A stretch of DNA of 64,000 nt from Chryseobacterium takakiae (GCF_900129385.1 NZ_FQVO01000002.1:186001-250000), one strand, 5' to 3'; shown: positions 25,612-37,446, numbered from the stretch's first letter. Numbers and translations: made by a program. The notes: generated by a model not told the origin, from the sequence alone.

Positions 25612-28600
25612 ATGAGTAAAACAACAGCAACAACTAAGGGAACGCCGAGAATTAATTTCTCATCAGCAAAAGGAAAAATTATTACTCCTGACTTCCTGGA
25701 TATCCAGATCGAGTCTTTTAAAGAATTTTTCCAGCTTGATACGCTTCCTGAAGACAGAACGAATGAAGGTCTTTACAAGACTTTTCAGGAAAACTTCCCG
25801 ATTACGGATTCCAGAAACCAGTTTGTGTTGGAATTCTTGGATTATCTGGTAGATTCTCCGCGTTATTCAATCGATGAGTGTGTGGAAAGAGGATTAACTT
25901 ATTCAGTTCCTCTTAAAGCAAGGCTTAAATTGTATTGTACAGACCCTGAACACGAAGATTTCCAAACGGTGGTTCAGGATGTATACTTAGGGCCGGTTCC
26001 TTACATGACACCTAGTGGATCTTTCATCATCAATGGTGCTGAAAGAGTTATCGTTACGCAGTTGCACCGTTCACCTGGTGTATTCTTCGGACAGACGTAC
26101 CACGCAAACGGAACCAAATTGTACTATTCAAGGATTATCCCTTTCAAAGGATCTTGGATGGAATTTACAACCGATATCAACAGCGTAATGTACGCGTATA
26201 TCGACCGTAAGAAAAAGTTACCATTAACAACTTTATTAAGAGCAATCGGTTATGAATCTGATAAGGATATCCTTCAGATCTTCGACCTTGCTGAAGAAGT
26301 GAAAGTTTCTAAAGCTGCCCTTAAAAAAGTGGAAGGAAGAACATTAGCTGCGAGAGTTTTGAACACATGGTTTGAAGATTTCGTAGATGAAGATACAGGT
26401 GAAGTAGTTTCTATTGAAAGAAACGAAATCATCTTGGATAGAGAAACTATTCTTGAAAAAGAACATTTAGATCTTATTTTGGATGCTGGTGTGAAATCTA
26501 TTTTAATTCACAAAGAAAACAGCAACGAATTCTCTATCATCCAGAATACATTACAGAAAGACCCTACTAACTCTGAAAAAGAGGCAGTAGAATATATTTA
26601 CCGTCAGTTAAGAAACGCAGATCCGCCAGATGAGGAAACGGCAAGAGGAATTATTGAAAAATTATTCTTCTCTGAGCAAAGATATTCATTAGGTGAAGTT
26701 GGACGTTACAGACTGAATAAAAAGTTAGGATTAAATATCCCTACTACAACTGAGGTTCTTACAAAAGAAGATATCATTGCGATCGTTAGACACTTAATCG
26801 AATTGGTAAACTCTAAAGCTGAGGTTGATGATATCGACCACTTATCCAACAGAAGAATTAAAACGGTTGGTGAGCAGTTGGCAGGACAATTTGGCGTAGG
26901 TCTTTCAAGAATTGCAAGAACGATCAAGGAAAGAATGAACGTTAGAGATAACGAAATCTTTACGCCGCTTGATCTTGTTAATGCTAAAACGTTAACATCA
27001 GTAATTAACTCGTTCTTCGGTACCAACCAGCTTTCTCAGTTCATGGACCAGACCAACCCGCTTTCAGAAATCACGCACAAGCGCAGACTTTCTGCACTAG
27101 GGCCTGGAGGTTTATCAAGAGAAAGAGCAGGTTTCGAGGTTCGAGACGTTCACCATACGCACTACGGAAGAATTTGTCCGATTGAAACTCCGGAAGGACC
27201 AAACATCGGTTTGATTTCATCTTTAGGTATTTATGCTAAAATCAACAGACTTGGTTTCATCGAAACACCGTACAGAAAAGTAGCAGACAGCAAGATTGAT
27301 CTTAATGCTGACCCTATCTACTTAAATGCTGAAGATGAAGAAGATAAAGTGATTGCTCAGGCAAACGTTGAACTGAGTGATAATGGTGACTTCTTAACAG
27401 ATAGAATTATTGCAAGGCTGGATGGTGATTATCCTGTTGTTGAACCTTCTCAGGTTAATCTTATTGATGTGGCGCCAAACCAGATTTCAGGTATTTCAGC
27501 TTCATTAATTCCTTTCCTGGAGCATGATGATGCAAACCGTGCATTGATGGGATCAAACATGATGCGTCAGGCGGTTCCTTTATTGAAGCCACAGGCTCCG
27601 GTAGTAGGTACAGGGCTTGAGCAGCAGGTTGCAAGAGATTCAAGAATTTTGATTAACGCTGAAGGTACAGGTACAGTAGAGTACGTTGATGCTGACAGAA
27701 TCGTTATTAAATATGAAAGAAGCGAAGACGAAGATTTAGTACAATTCGAGTCTGCTACTAAAACATATAACCTTACTAAGTTCAGAAAAACCAACCAGAG
27801 TACAACCATTACCCTAAGACCAAACGTAAGAGTAGGTGACGTAGTGGAAAAAGGACAGGTGCTTTGCGATGGTTATGCTACCGAAAAAGGAGAATTGGCT
27901 CTTGGTAGAAACTTAGTGGTTGCGTTCATGCCTTGGAAAGGTTACAACTTCGAGGATGCGATCGTGATCAACGAAAAAGTGGTTCGTGAAGACTGGTTTA
28001 CTTCAATTCACGTAGATGAATATTCTCTGGAAGTTCGTGATACCAAATTAGGTATGGAAGAGCTTACAGCAGATATTCCGAACGTTTCTGAAGAAGCTAC
28101 CAAAGATCTTGATGAGAATGGTATGATCAGAATCGGTGCTGAAGTGAAGCCTGGAGATATCATGATTGGTAAAATTACTCCAAAAGGTGAATCTGACCCG
28201 ACTCCTGAAGAAAAACTTCTTAGAGCGATCTTCGGTGACAAAGCCGGTGATGTGAAAGATGCTTCATTGAAGGCAGATTCTTCATTAAGAGGTGTTGTGA
28301 TCGACAAGAAATTGTTCTCAAGAAACATCAAAGATAAAAAGAAGAGAACTGAAGAAAAACTTAAGCTTGAAGAAATTGAAAACACTTACAAGGCTAAGTT
28401 TGATGATTTGAGAAATACTTTAATTGAAAAATTAAACACACTCGTAAGCGGTAAAACTTCTCAGGGCGTGAAAAATGACCTTGATGAAGAAATCATCGGT
28501 AAAGGAGTGAAGTTCACTCACAAATTATTGACTTCAGTTGAAGACTATGTAAACGTTAGCGGTTCAGACTGGACTGTGGACAACGATAAAAATGAATTAA

Positions 28601-29433
28601 TCAAACAATTAATTCACAATTATAAAATTAAATACAACGATATCCAAGGGGTTAAGAACCGTGAGAAATTCGCAATCTCAATCGGAGACGAACTTCCTGC
28701 AGGGATCATGAAGTTGGCTAAAGTTTACATCGCTAAGAAACGTAAACTGAATGTAGGGGATAAAATGGCGGGTCGTCACGGTAACAAAGGTATTGTTTCG
28801 AGAATCGTTCGTGAAGAAGATATGCCATTCCTTGAAGACGGAACACCGGTAGATATCGTATTGAATCCGCTTGGGGTACCTTCGCGTATGAACATCGGAC
28901 AGATCTATGAAACCGTTCTTGGATGGGCTGGACAGAAATTAGGATTGAAGTTCGCTACACCGATCTTCGACGGAGCAAGTCTTGATCAGATTACTGAATA
29001 CACTGAAAAAGCGGGTCTTCCTAAATTCGGTCACACGTATCTTTATGATGGTGGTACCGGAGAAAGATTTACTCAGGCGGCGACAGTAGGGGTAATCTAC
29101 ATGTTGAAATTAGGACACATGGTGGATGATAAGATGCACGCACGTTCTATTGGTCCATACTCATTGATTACTCAGCAGCCGTTAGGAGGTAAAGCTCAGT
29201 TCGGAGGTCAGAGATTCGGGGAGATGGAGGTTTGGGCTCTTGAAGCATTCGGAGCATCCAATATCCTGAGAGAGATCCTTACCGTGAAGTCGGATGACGT
29301 AATTGGTAGAGCGAAAACTTATGAAGCGATTGCAAAAGGTGAATCCATGCCTGAACCAGGTATTCCGGAATCATTCAATGTACTACTTCACGAGCTACAA
29401 GGTCTTGGATTAGACGTAAGACTAGAGGAATAA
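25612..29433 (+). CDS. rpoB: RNA polymerase subunit beta
   Basis: The 1273-residue beta subunit contains the expected regions: the rifamycin pocket ([20 protein letters not shown], then LSALGPGG), [21 protein letters not shown], the [10 protein letters not shown] switch region and the C-terminal [28 protein letters not shown]. The residues that matter for rifamycin binding (Asp, His and Ser of the pocket) are the sensitive type. It forms half of the catalytic cleft with beta'. rpoC follows after 84 bases. Confidence 0.98.
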   Translation: MSKTTATTKGTPRINFSSAKGKIITPDFLDIQIESFKEFFQLDTLPEDRTNEGLYKTFQENFPITDSRNQFVLEFLDYLVDSPRYSIDECVERGLTYSVPLKARLKLYCTDPEHEDFQTVVQDVYLGPVPYMTPSGSFIINGAERVIVTQLHRSPGVFFGQTYHANGTKLYYSRIIPFKGSWMEFTTDINSVMYAYIDRKKKLPLTTLLRAIGYESDKDILQIFDLAEEVKVSKAALKKVEGRTLAARVLNTWFEDFVDEDTGEVVSIERNEIILDRETILEKEHLDLILDAGVKSILIHKENSNEFSIIQNTLQKDPTNSEKEAVEYIYRQLRNADPPDEETARGIIEKLFFSEQRYSLGEVGRYRLNKKLGLNIPTTTEVLTKEDIIAIVRHLIELVNSKAEVDDIDHLSNRRIKTVGEQLAGQFGVGLSRIARTIKERMNVRDNEIFTPLDLVNAKTLTSVINSFFGTNQLSQFMDQTNPLSEITHKRRLSALGPGGLSRERAGFEVRDVHHTHYGRICPIETPEGPNIGLISSLGIYAKINRLGFIETPYRKVADSKIDLNADPIYLNAEDEEDKVIAQANVELSDNGDFLTDRIIARLDGDYPVVEPSQVNLIDVAPNQISGISASLIPFLEHDDANRALMGSNMMRQAVPLLKPQAPVVGTGLEQQVARDSRILINAEGTGTVEYVDADRIVIKYERSEDEDLVQFESATKTYNLTKFRKTNQSTTITLRPNVRVGDVVEKGQVLCDGYATEKGELALGRNLVVAFMPWKGYNFEDAIVINEKVVREDWFTSIHVDEYSLEVRDTKLGMEELTADIPNVSEEATKDLDENGMIRIGAEVKPGDIMIGKITPKGESDPTPEEKLLRAIFGDKAGDVKDASLKADSSLRGVVIDKKLFSRNIKDKKKRTEEKLKLEEIENTYKAKFDDLRNTLIEKLNTLVSGKTSQGVKNDLDEEIIGKGVKFTHKLLTSVEDYVNVSGSDWTVDNDKNELIKQLIHNYKIKYNDIQGVKNREKFAISIGDELPAGIMKLAKVYIAKKRKLNVGDKMAGRHGNKGIVSRIVREEDMPFLEDGTPVDIVLNPLGVPSRMNIGQIYETVLGWAGQKLGLKFATPIFDGASLDQITEYTEKAGLPKFGHTYLYDGGTGERFTQAATVGVIYMLKLGHMVDDKMHARSIGPYSLITQQPLGGKAQFGGQRFGEMEVWALEAFGASNILREILTVKSDDVIGRAKTYEAIAKGESMPEPGIPESFNVLLHELQGLGLDVRLEE

Positions 29434-29480
29434 TTTTAAATTTTAAATTATAAATGCTGAATGGAAACATTCGGAAATTA

Positions 29481-29515
29481 ATCTAAAATCTAAAATCTAA
29501 AATTTAAAATCTAAC
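29481..29515 (+). repeat. Five heptamer repeats (ATCTAAA) before rpoC
   Basis: Five 7-base units ATCTAAA (fourth unit ATTTAAA, last ends in C) end two bases before the rpoC ATG. Confidence 0.9.
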
Positions 29516-29517
29516 AA

Positions 29518-32500
29518 ATGTCAAATAAAAATAAATCAAGTAGATTTAATAAAATAACCATCGGTTTAGCTTCTCCGGAATCGATTCTTCAGGAATCGAG
29601 AGGGGAGGTTCTTAAGCCGGAAACTATTAACTACAGAACACATAAACCTGAAAGAGACGGGTTGTTCTGTGAAAAAATCTTCGGTCCTGTAAAGGATTAC
29701 GAATGTGCTTGTGGTAAATACAAGAGAATTCGTTACAAAGGGATCGTTTGTGACCGTTGTGGAGTTGAAGTTACGGAGAAAAAAGTACGTAGAGAGAGAA
29801 TCGGGCATATCAACCTTGTTGTGCCAATTGCTCACATCTGGTATTTCCGTTCTTTACCAAACAAAATCGGTTACCTTTTAGGAATTCCTTCCAAGAAATT
29901 GGATATGATCATCTACTACGAAAGATATGTAGTGATCCAGCAAGGTATTGCTAAAAAATTAGACGGTTCTGATTTCGAAAATATGGAATTCTTGACAGAA
30001 GAAGAGTACCTTGATATCATGGAAACGCTTCCGATTGAGAACCAGTATCTTGATGATTCTGATCCAAACAAATTCATCGCCAAAATGGGTGCTGAAGCGG
30101 TTGAGGAATTATTAAAAAGAATCGATCTTGATGCATTGTCTTTCGATTTAAGACATAAAGCGCACAATGAAGGTTCCAAACAAAGAAGAACTGAGGCTTT
30201 AAAAAGATTGAACGTTGTAGAAGCATTGAGAGGGGCCAATACAAGAATGATCAACAAGCCTGAGTGGATGATCATGCGTGTGCTTCCAGTTATCCCTCCG
30301 GAACTAAGACCATTGGTTCCGTTGGATGGTGGACGTTTCGCAACTTCCGATTTAAATGACCTTTACAGAAGAGTAATCATCAGAAACAACCGTTTGAAGA
30401 GATTATTGGAGATCAAAGCTCCTGAAGTAATCTTGAGAAACGAGAAGCGTATGCTTCAGGAATCTGTAGATTCACTATTTGATAACACAAGAAAATCTTC
30501 AGCAGTAAAATCTGAATCAAACAGACCATTGAAATCTCTTTCAGATTCATTGAAAGGGAAGCAAGGTCGTTTCCGTCAGAACCTATTAGGGAAAAGGGTA
30601 GATTACTCTGCGCGTTCGGTAATTGTTGTAGGTCCGAACTTACAGCTTCACGAGTGCGGTATTCCTAAAGATATGGCTGCTGAACTTTACAAACCGTTCA
30701 TCATCAGAAAACTGATTGAAAGAGGAATTGTAAAAACCGTAAAATCTGCAAAGAGAATCATCGACAGAAAAGAACCTGTCGTATATGATATCCTTGAAAA
30801 TGTGATGAAAGGTCACCCTGTTCTATTGAACAGAGCACCTACGCTTCACAGACTGGGTATTCAGGCTTTCCAGCCTAAGATGATCGAAGGTAAGGCAATT
30901 CAGCTTCACCCGTTGGTAACAACAGCATTCAACGCCGATTTCGACGGTGACCAGATGGCGGTACACTTACCGTTAGGTCCTGAGGCGATCCTGGAAGCTC
31001 AGTTATTGATGTTAGGTTCTCAAAACATCCTGAACCCTGCAAACGGTTCTCCAATCACCGTACCTTCTCAGGACATGGTTCTTGGTCTTTATTTCATGAC
31101 TAAAGAATTAAGCTCTACGGAAGATATGAAAGTAAAAGGTGAAGGTCTTGCATTCTATTCTCCTGAAGAAGCGGAAATCGCTTATGCGGAAGGCAGAGTA
31201 TCTTTAAATGCTAAAGTAAGATGTAGACTTCCTGTTAAAGAAAACGGAGAAATCGTTACAAGACTGATCGAAACTTCTGTGGGTAGAATTTTGTTCAATC
31301 AGATTGTACCTAAACAGGTTGGGTATATTAATGAGCTTTTAACGAAGAAATCATTAAGAAACGTTATCGGTAAGATCCTTGCTGATACAGATTTCCCTAC
31401 AACTGTGAAGTTCCTGGATGCAATGAAAGACTTAGGATATTCAAATGCATTCAAAGGAGGTCTTTCTTTCTCATTAGGAGACATCGTAGTTCCTGTTGAG
31501 AAAAAGCAGATGATTGCACAATCAATTGAAGCTGTAGACGAAATTAGAGCCAATTATAATATGGGTCTTATTACCGACACAGAACGTTATAACCAGGTAA
31601 TCGACGTTTGGACAAACACCAACGCGGGATTAACGGAGATGATCATGAGCAGAATGAAAACTGACAAAGGCGGTTTCAACTCAGTATACATGATGCTTGA
31701 CTCTGGGGCAAGGGGTTCCAAGGAACAGATCCGTCAGTTATCAGGGATGAGAGGTTTGATGGCGAAACCGCAGAAAGCCGGTTCTACCGGAGCGGAGATC
31801 ATCGAAAACCCAATCCTTGCGAACTTTAAGGAAGGACTCTCCATCCTGGAATACTTTATCTCTACCCACGGTGCTCGTAAGGGTCTTGCGGATACCGCTC
31901 TTAAGACGGCCGATGCTGGGTACTTAACGAGAAGATTGGTAGACGTTGCACAGGACGTTATCGTTACAGAAGACGACTGTGGAACTTTAAGAGGTACAGA
32001 AGTTACCGCGCTTAAGAAAAATGATGAGATTGTTGAAAGAATCTCTGAAAGAATCTTAGGTAGAGTATCTTTACATAATATTTATGATCCTGAAAGTGAT
32101 GAATTAATCGCTGAAGCCGACCAGGTAATCTCTGAAGCATTAGCTAAGAGAATCGAGGAGGCAGGATTAGAAGCTGTTGAGGTTCGTTCACCATTAACTT
32201 GTGAAGCTAAGAAAGGGATCTGTGCGAAATGTTACGGTAGAAACTTGGCAACAGGTAAAATGATTCACATGGGTGAAGCGGTAGGTGTAATTGCAGCACA
32301 GTCTATTGGGGAACCGGGAACTCAGCTTACGTTGAGAACCTTCCACCAGGGGGGTACTGCAGGAAACGTTTCCGAAAACCCATCAATCGTTGCAAGAAGA
32401 GACGGTATTGTTGAAATGGATGAAGTAAGAACCATTACTTCTGAAGATGAAAATGGCAACACTGCTGAGGTTGTAGTTTCACGTTCAACGGAATTCAGAT

Positions 32501-33783
32501 TGGTGGCCGATAATGAGTCCAGAACTCCGTTAATGGTTGCCAACGTACCTTACGGTTCGATATTATCAGTAAAACCTGGTGATAAAGTGAAGAAAGGTGA
32601 TGTAATCTGTAGATGGGATCCGTACAACGCCGTTATAATTGCAGAAACTGCTGGTAAGGTAGAATATGAAGATATCATCCAGGGGGTTTCATTCCAGTTG
32701 GAAATTGACGAACAGACAGGATTCGAAGAGAAAGTAATCTCTGAATCAAGAAATAAGAAAGCCGTACCTACTTTGAAGGTGGTAGATTCTAAAGGTGTTG
32801 AGCAAAAAGCATACAACTTACCGGTAGGAGCCCACTTAATGGTAAATGATGGTGAAAAAATTAAGGCGGGTAAAGTCTTAATCAAAATCCCTAGAAAATC
32901 TGCAAAAGCAGGGGATATCACCGGAGGTCTTCCGAGAGTTACCGAATTATTCGAAGCAAGAAACCCTTCAAACCCAGCGGTGGTTACAGAAATCGACGGG
33001 GTAGTTTCTTATGGAAAAATCAAGAGAGGTAACCGAGAATTGATCGTTGAGGCTAAAACTGGGGAAAGAAAAATTTATTTGGTTAAATTATCCAACCAGA
33101 TTTTGGTACAGGAGAATGACTTCGTAAGAGCTGGTTCACCACTTTCTGACGGATCTATCACTCCGGACGATATCTTAAGAATTAAAGGTCCAACTGCGGT
33201 TCAGGAATATTTAGTAAACGAAATTCAGGAGGTTTACCGTTTACAAGGGGTAAAAATTGATGATAAACACTTCGAAATCATCGTAAGACAGATGATGACA
33301 AAAGTATCAATCGTTGACGGAGGTGATACTCAGTTCCTTGAAGGCGCTCTTGAACACAAATACGACTTCTTGGAAGAAAACAACAGAGTATTCGGGCTGA
33401 AAGTAGTTGTTGACGCCGGAGATTCTAAAGTATTCAAACCGGGTCAGATGATTACTGCAAGAGAATTGAGAGACGAAAACTCTAAATTGAAGCGTGAAGA
33501 CCAGGCTTTGGTTGAAGTAAGAGAAGCTTTACCGGCTACTGCTACACCAGTATTGCAGGGTATTACCAGAGCGGCTCTTCAGACGAAGTCATTCATGTCT
33601 GCAGCATCGTTCCAGGAAACAACTAAAGTTCTTAATGAAGCTGCGGTTGCTGGTAAGATTGATGATCTGAACGGTCTTAAAGAGAATGTAATTGTAGGAC
33701 ACAGAATTCCTGCAGGTACAGGTCTTAAAGAATATCAGAATGTAATCGTCGGTTCTAAGAAAGAATTCGAAGATCTTAACTAA
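29518..33783 (+). CDS. rpoC: RNA polymerase subunit beta'
   Basis: The 1421-residue subunit carries the catalytic [15 protein letters not shown] motif (three Asp that hold magnesium), the N-terminal zinc ribbon ([20 protein letters not shown]) and the second zinc site ([13 protein letters not shown]), the bridge and trigger-loop region ([19 protein letters not shown]) and a C-terminal [21 protein letters not shown] segment. It is co-transcribed with rpoB. The leader between them is a run of heptamer repeats without Shine-Dalgarno. Confidence 0.98.
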   Translation: MSNKNKSSRFNKITIGLASPESILQESRGEVLKPETINYRTHKPERDGLFCEKIFGPVKDYECACGKYKRIRYKGIVCDRCGVEVTEKKVRRERIGHINLVVPIAHIWYFRSLPNKIGYLLGIPSKKLDMIIYYERYVVIQQGIAKKLDGSDFENMEFLTEEEYLDIMETLPIENQYLDDSDPNKFIAKMGAEAVEELLKRIDLDALSFDLRHKAHNEGSKQRRTEALKRLNVVEALRGANTRMINKPEWMIMRVLPVIPPELRPLVPLDGGRFATSDLNDLYRRVIIRNNRLKRLLEIKAPEVILRNEKRMLQESVDSLFDNTRKSSAVKSESNRPLKSLSDSLKGKQGRFRQNLLGKRVDYSARSVIVVGPNLQLHECGIPKDMAAELYKPFIIRKLIERGIVKTVKSAKRIIDRKEPVVYDILENVMKGHPVLLNRAPTLHRLGIQAFQPKMIEGKAIQLHPLVTTAFNADFDGDQMAVHLPLGPEAILEAQLLMLGSQNILNPANGSPITVPSQDMVLGLYFMTKELSSTEDMKVKGEGLAFYSPEEAEIAYAEGRVSLNAKVRCRLPVKENGEIVTRLIETSVGRILFNQIVPKQVGYINELLTKKSLRNVIGKILADTDFPTTVKFLDAMKDLGYSNAFKGGLSFSLGDIVVPVEKKQMIAQSIEAVDEIRANYNMGLITDTERYNQVIDVWTNTNAGLTEMIMSRMKTDKGGFNSVYMMLDSGARGSKEQIRQLSGMRGLMAKPQKAGSTGAEIIENPILANFKEGLSILEYFISTHGARKGLADTALKTADAGYLTRRLVDVAQDVIVTEDDCGTLRGTEVTALKKNDEIVERISERILGRVSLHNIYDPESDELIAEADQVISEALAKRIEEAGLEAVEVRSPLTCEAKKGICAKCYGRNLATGKMIHMGEAVGVIAAQSIGEPGTQLTLRTFHQGGTAGNVSENPSIVARRDGIVEMDEVRTITSEDENGNTAEVVVSRSTEFRLVADNESRTPLMVANVPYGSILSVKPGDKVKKGDVICRWDPYNAVIIAETAGKVEYEDIIQGVSFQLEIDEQTGFEEKVISESRNKKAVPTLKVVDSKGVEQKAYNLPVGAHLMVNDGEKIKAGKVLIKIPRKSAKAGDITGGLPRVTELFEARNPSNPAVVTEIDGVVSYGKIKRGNRELIVEAKTGERKIYLVKLSNQILVQENDFVRAGSPLSDGSITPDDILRIKGPTAVQEYLVNEIQEVYRLQGVKIDDKHFEIIVRQMMTKVSIVDGGDTQFLEGALEHKYDFLEENNRVFGLKVVVDAGDSKVFKPGQMITARELRDENSKLKREDQALVEVREALPATATPVLQGITRAALQTKSFMSAASFQETTKVLNEAAVAGKIDDLNGLKENVIVGHRIPAGTGLKEYQNVIVGSKKEFEDLN

Positions 33784-33869
33784 AATTAATGATTCGGAAA
33801 TTTGAGGTTTGGATTTATTTTTATATTTTCACAACCTCAAAATTTCGAATAAAAAAATATTTATAACAA

Positions 33870-34175
33870 ATGGACAACAATCAAAATCCACAAGACGGAA
33901 ACATCAACATCGAATTAAACGAAATGGTAGCAGCTGGTATCTATGCGAACTTAGCATTGGTAAACCACTCTCCATCTGAGTTTGTAGTAGATTTCATCCA
34001 ATTAATGCCGGGTGTACAACAAGCGAAAGTAAGATCAAGAGTGATTCTTGCTCCACTTCACGCTAAAAGAGTACTTTCTGCTCTTCAACAGAATATTGCT
34101 AACTATGAGCAGCAATTCGGAGAAATCAAAGAAGTTGAACCTTTCGTATTAGGAGGAAACAACGTAAACGCTTAA
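33870..34175 (+). CDS. DUF3467 protein
   Basis: The 101-residue protein (NINIELNEMVAAGIYANLALVNHSPSEFVVDFIQLMPGVQQAKVRSRVILAPLHAKRVLSAL...) matches the DUF3467 family: a small cytosolic beta-rich domain with the SPSEFVVDF core. It follows rpoC by 86 bases and precedes a strong terminator, so it is probably the last gene of the rpoBC operon, a linkage seen in other Bacteroidota. Function is unknown; the linkage suggests a role near transcription or translation. Confidence 0.88.
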   Translation: MDNNQNPQDGNINIELNEMVAAGIYANLALVNHSPSEFVVDFIQLMPGVQQAKVRSRVILAPLHAKRVLSALQQNIANYEQQFGEIKEVEPFVLGGNNVNA

Positions 34176-34198
34176 GATTTACTCATAAACATATAGGG

Positions 34199-34228
34199 AG
34201 TGCTCCATTTAATGGAGCACTTTTTTTA
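34199..34228 (+). terminator. Terminator of the rpoBC-DUF3467 operon
   Basis: AGTGCTCCATT pairs with AATGGAGCACT, followed by seven T. Confidence 0.9.
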
Positions 34229-34374
34229 TGTTAATACGTGATTATTGTTAAATGGTATAAATCTTCTATTTGATGCATTTGTATTAATTAGGATAATATA
34301 TCCTTTGTAATTTTCCATTAATTTATAAATCTTGTTAATAGATCAAAAAAATAAAAAATCAGGTAACAATTTTA

Positions 34375-34382
34375 TATCTTTG
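34375..34382 (+). promoter_or_regulatory. -7 box of the Crp/Fnr gene
   Basis: TATCTTTG, 22 bases before the ATG; no -33 match seen. Confidence 0.5.
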
Positions 34383-34404
34383 CTCCAGATATGGTAATTA
34401 AGAT

Positions 34405-35055
34405 ATGGTAAACAATCAATTTGTTCGTAATAAATTTGGGTTTTTAGGAGAACAATTTTTAAATGAACTTAATAAAAATGCAGTCGTCACAGAGGTAAAG
34501 GCAAAGACTGAAATTATTCGCGAAGGTCAGAAAAACAAATTTGTGCCCTTTCTTATCAAAGGGTCTGTAAGGGTTTTTACATTAAATGACGGCCGTGAAC
34601 TTATCTATTATTATATCAGAACCAATGATAGCTGTCTGATGACTTTTTCATCTATTTTTACAGATTATATCAGCAGGGTATATGCCGTAGCGGAAGAAGA
34701 TTCTGAAATCATGCTTGTTCCGGTATCAATAATCCACGATTGGCTGATTGCATATCCGGAAATCAACCGTGTTTTTTACCATGAATATGACAAAAGATTT
34801 TCAGACGTCATGAGTATGGTAAATGATGCTGTTTTTCACAGACTTGATAAAAGAGTATTAAATTATATCCGGCAGCAGATTTCAATCACCGGCTGCAATC
34901 CTATAAAACTTACCCACCGTGAAATAGCAAGCAATCTGGGAACCTCCAGAGAAGTAGTAAGCCGTGTTTTGAAAAAAATTGAGAATGAAGGTGAAATTTC
35001 ACAAACCAAGGAAGGGATAAAAGTGCCTACGAATGAAAATGTTATACAAGGCTAA
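34405..35055 (+). CDS. Crp/Fnr-family transcription regulator
   Basis: The 216-residue protein has a cyclic-nucleotide-binding-like domain (about 20-130: IIREGQKNKFVPFLIKGSVRVFTLNDGRELIYYYI) and a C-terminal winged helix (about 145-210) with the recognition helix SREVVSRVLKKIE in LTHREIASNLGTSREVVSR. There is no N-terminal Cys cluster, so it is not an iron-sulfur FNR; the cAMP-contact residues of CRP are not clear either. The DNA-contact residues suit a GTGA/TCAC half site, and such a palindrome lies at 35108-35121, before the next operon, which it most likely controls. Confidence 0.9.
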   Translation: MVNNQFVRNKFGFLGEQFLNELNKNAVVTEVKAKTEIIREGQKNKFVPFLIKGSVRVFTLNDGRELIYYYIRTNDSCLMTFSSIFTDYISRVYAVAEEDSEIMLVPVSIIHDWLIAYPEINRVFYHEYDKRFSDVMSMVNDAVFHRLDKRVLNYIRQQISITGCNPIKLTHREIASNLGTSREVVSRVLKKIENEGEISQTKEGIKVPTNENVIQG

Positions 35056-35107
35056 TAAATTATATTTAATTAATTTAACAATTTGATTGATAAAAACAAT
35101 CCGGTCG

Positions 35108-35121
35108 GTGACTTTTATCAC
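35108..35121 (+). promoter_or_regulatory. CRP/FNR-type operator GTGA-N6-TCAC
   Basis: GTGA-CTTTTA-TCAC, centre near 35114.5, about 42 bases before the transcription start predicted from the -7 box at 35145-35152. That is the classical class II activator place. Confidence 0.6.
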
Positions 35122-35144
35122 GCACTTTTGATAACATAAGTATA

Positions 35145-35152
35145 TAAGTTTG
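35145..35152 (+). promoter_or_regulatory. -7 box of the cytochrome/DOMON operon
   Basis: TAAGTTTG; a TTTG lies only 14 bases upstream, too close for a normal -33 element, which fits an activator-dependent promoter. Confidence 0.55.
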
Positions 35153-35178
35153 TCATACTAAACTTTAATAGAAATTGT

Positions 35179-36024
35179 ATGACAAAAACCTTACTATTTT
35201 TGTCGGTATTGATCTCAGGTTTCACCTTTGCACAGGAGGATCTGCTGAAAGATATTGACACCATTCAAACGAAAAATACCGATACTTCCCAACCTGCTTT
35301 TAAGGCGTTACAGATTGTAACCGGACAATCTACCAAACTTCCTGCAAAAAAAGAATGGTACCTCATTGTGGCACACCGTTTTGGTGATGTAAGCAGAGGC
35401 TTCAAAGACTTTTTCGGGCTGGATGATGCTTCTACCAAACTCGGTGTTATTTATGGAGCCACAGACTGGCTCTCATTCAATCTATCCAGAGAAACGAATC
35501 AGAAAACTTTTGAAGGCGGTGCAAAATACAGACTGCTGAAGCAGAATGATAATTTTCCTGTTGATGTTGTGGGCTATAATGTGATAGCCGTAAATACAGA
35601 TCTGAGTACCGACAATTATCCGCATCTAAAATTTGGAGACAGGCTTTCATATCTTACCCAAGCCTTGATATCCAGAAGATTTAATGATGATTTTTCATTA
35701 CAGCTAACTCCATCTTACGTTCATAAAAATCTTTACGAACCTACAATAGAAGATAAAGATCAGTTTCTGGCAGGTATTGGAGGAAGATACAAGATTTCAA
35801 AAAGAATATCCATTAACGCAGAATATTTCGTGAATTTTGATAACCATAGCTTTTATAAAAATCCTCTTTCGCTAGGAATGGATATTGAGACAGGAGGCCA
35901 TGTTTTCCAGCTATTGTTTACCAATTCGCAGATCAATTCTGATATCGGCTATCTCACCAATGCTACAGGAAAGTGGGAGAAAGGACAGATTTTCTTTGGG
36001 TTTAATCTTTATAGAGTTTTTTAA
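35179..36024 (+). CDS. DUF5777-type outer-membrane beta-barrel
   Basis: The 281-residue protein has a signal peptide (MTKTLLFLSVLISGFTFAQ) and, after a Thr/Asp linker, alternating beta strands ending in an aromatic residue (FFGFNLYRVF), typical of an outer-membrane barrel. The motif WYLIVAHRFGDVSRGFKDFFGLDDAS fits the DUF5777 family. Function is unknown. It is first in a five-gene operon and lies one base before a cytochrome c gene; it may be a pore or support for the surface redox proteins encoded with it. Confidence 0.8.
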   Translation: MTKTLLFLSVLISGFTFAQEDLLKDIDTIQTKNTDTSQPAFKALQIVTGQSTKLPAKKEWYLIVAHRFGDVSRGFKDFFGLDDASTKLGVIYGATDWLSFNLSRETNQKTFEGGAKYRLLKQNDNFPVDVVGYNVIAVNTDLSTDNYPHLKFGDRLSYLTQALISRRFNDDFSLQLTPSYVHKNLYEPTIEDKDQFLAGIGGRYKISKRISINAEYFVNFDNHSFYKNPLSLGMDIETGGHVFQLLFTNSQINSDIGYLTNATGKWEKGQIFFGFNLYRVF

Positions 36025-36025
36025 T

Positions 36026-36364
36026 ATGAAAAAGTGCATTTATATCATTTTATCAGCAATATTATTAATTGCCTGTGAAAGCAGAACCTATGAAGAGATT
36101 TCTGATACTACTCCTATTGCCGAAAATGTTACCTACAACAAAGATGTTAAAGCAATTATTGATGCCAACTGTGTAAGCTGTCATTCTCCCGGTGCTCAGG
36201 CTTTAACCAATTATAATCAGGTGAAAAATAATATCGACAATATTATAGACCGAATCAGCAGACCCAACGGAGATCCTCTGAAAATGCCGCAGGGTGGGAG
36301 TTTATCACCTGCACAAATTAATATCATCACCAAATGGAAAGCCGACGGCCTTTCCGAAAACTAA
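36026..36364 (+). CDS. c-type cytochrome lipoprotein
   Basis: The 112-residue protein has a lipoprotein signal (lipobox LIAC, C17) and a single heme c site, CVSCH (C49, C52, H53). M87 in LKMPQGG is the likely sixth ligand. It therefore should carry one heme on the periplasmic or outer face and move electrons. The frame is open upstream, but ATG at 36026, one base after the barrel gene, gives the lipoprotein signal. Its partners are probably the DOMON-like and YceI proteins of the same operon. Confidence 0.88.
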   Translation: MKKCIYIILSAILLIACESRTYEEISDTTPIAENVTYNKDVKAIIDANCVSCHSPGAQALTNYNQVKNNIDNIIDRISRPNGDPLKMPQGGSLSPAQINIITKWKADGLSEN

Positions 36365-36373
36365 AAATATATT

Positions 36374-36919
36374 ATGAAAAAACTGATCGTATTAATTGTT
36401 TTAATGATAGCGGGTAACTTTCTTTTTGCCCAAAAATACATGTCCAAAACAGGAAAAGTGACTTTTGAAGCCTCGGTTCCTCTTTTTGAAGATGTTTTTG
36501 CACAAGACGACAATAATATTGTTGTTCTCAATACCGATAACGGAGATATCGCTTCTGTTTCAGTTGTTAAAAACTTTCATTTTAAAACCAAACTTATGGA
36601 AGAGCATTTTAATGAAAGCTATGCAGAAACGGCTAAATATCCGAAGACCACCTTTACCGGTAAAATTGTAAATTTTGATAAGTCGAAACTTACGGCATCA
36701 CCTCAGAAATTTACTGTTCAGGGAACTCTTAATTTCCACGGAGTGGCAAAAGCATATACATCAACCGCAACGATGTATGCTAAAGACGGAAAAATTTATA
36801 TGTCGGGAGGATTTACGGTAAAAGCGGCAGACCATAAAGTAACCATCCCTAAAATGGTGATGAAAAAAGTAGCGGAAACCGTGAATGTTGAATATAATTA
36901 TGTCTTGGTTAAACAATGA
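36374..36919 (+). CDS. YceI-family periplasmic protein
   Basis: The 181-residue protein has a signal peptide (MKKLIVLIVLMIAGNFLFAQ) and the YceI lipocalin-like pattern (TGKVTFEAS, HFKTKLMEEHFNESYAETAKYPKTTFTGKI, FTVQGTLNFHGVAKAYTSTATM). YceI proteins bind polyisoprenoids such as quinones in a beta-barrel. That fits a redox operon. Its stop overlaps the ankyrin gene (ATGA). Confidence 0.9.
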   Translation: MKKLIVLIVLMIAGNFLFAQKYMSKTGKVTFEASVPLFEDVFAQDDNNIVVLNTDNGDIASVSVVKNFHFKTKLMEEHFNESYAETAKYPKTTFTGKIVNFDKSKLTASPQKFTVQGTLNFHGVAKAYTSTATMYAKDGKIYMSGGFTVKAADHKVTIPKMVMKKVAETVNVEYNYVLVKQ

Positions 36920-37443
36920 AAAAGATCATCATACTGTTAAGTATTTTCCTGGGACTTACTTTGACGTTTGCTCAGGACAACACAAAATCCATTTTTGATA
37001 TTGCTCGTACCGGAACTGTTGAAGAGGTAAAAGAACTGATGAAACAGAATCCGGATGTCATTAACCAAACCAATGAAAGCGGATTCTCACCACTCATTCT
37101 CGCATGCTACAGAGGAAATGTTGAGGTTGCCAAATTTCTGATAGATCATGTTAAGGATGTAAATTACAGAAGCGGGGACGGAACTGCCCTTTCAGGACTT
37201 GCAGTAAAATATAACAAGGATCTTGTAGAATATCTTCTGAAGAAAAACGCCAATCCCAATATTCCGGATGCCAACGGTGCAACTCCCTTGTTTTGGGCAG
37301 TAAAATTCGGAAATAAAGAACTGACAGAACTCCTTCTGAGATACAAGGCCGATAAAACCATAAAAGATTCACAGGGAATGACTCCTTTTGAGTATGCTCT
37401 GCAGACCAACAATAAAGAAATAATTAATCTCTTAAAAAATTAA
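36916..37443 (+). CDS. Secreted ankyrin-repeat protein
   Basis: The 175-residue protein has a signal peptide (about 1-20, ending FAQ) and four ankyrin repeats (about 24-172; SGFSPLILACYRGNVEVAKFLID, DGTALSGLAVKYNKDLVEYLLKKNANPN, NGATPLFWAVKFGNKELTELLLRYKAD, QGMTPFEYALQTNNKEIINLL). Ankyrin proteins beside catalases and redox enzymes in other bacteria are thought to protect or assemble heme proteins; that role here is only a guess. Overlaps yceI by four bases. Confidence 0.85.
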   Translation: MKKIIILLSIFLGLTLTFAQDNTKSIFDIARTGTVEEVKELMKQNPDVINQTNESGFSPLILACYRGNVEVAKFLIDHVKDVNYRSGDGTALSGLAVKYNKDLVEYLLKKNANPNIPDANGATPLFWAVKFGNKELTELLLRYKADKTIKDSQGMTPFEYALQTNNKEIINLLKN

Positions 37444-37446
37444 CTT

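Noticed and set aside
29481..29515. CRISPR-like repeats
   Set aside because: Seven-base units without spacers; a simple tandem repeat.
34405..35055. Oxygen-sensing FNR
   Set aside because: The N-terminal Cys cluster for an iron-sulfur centre is absent.
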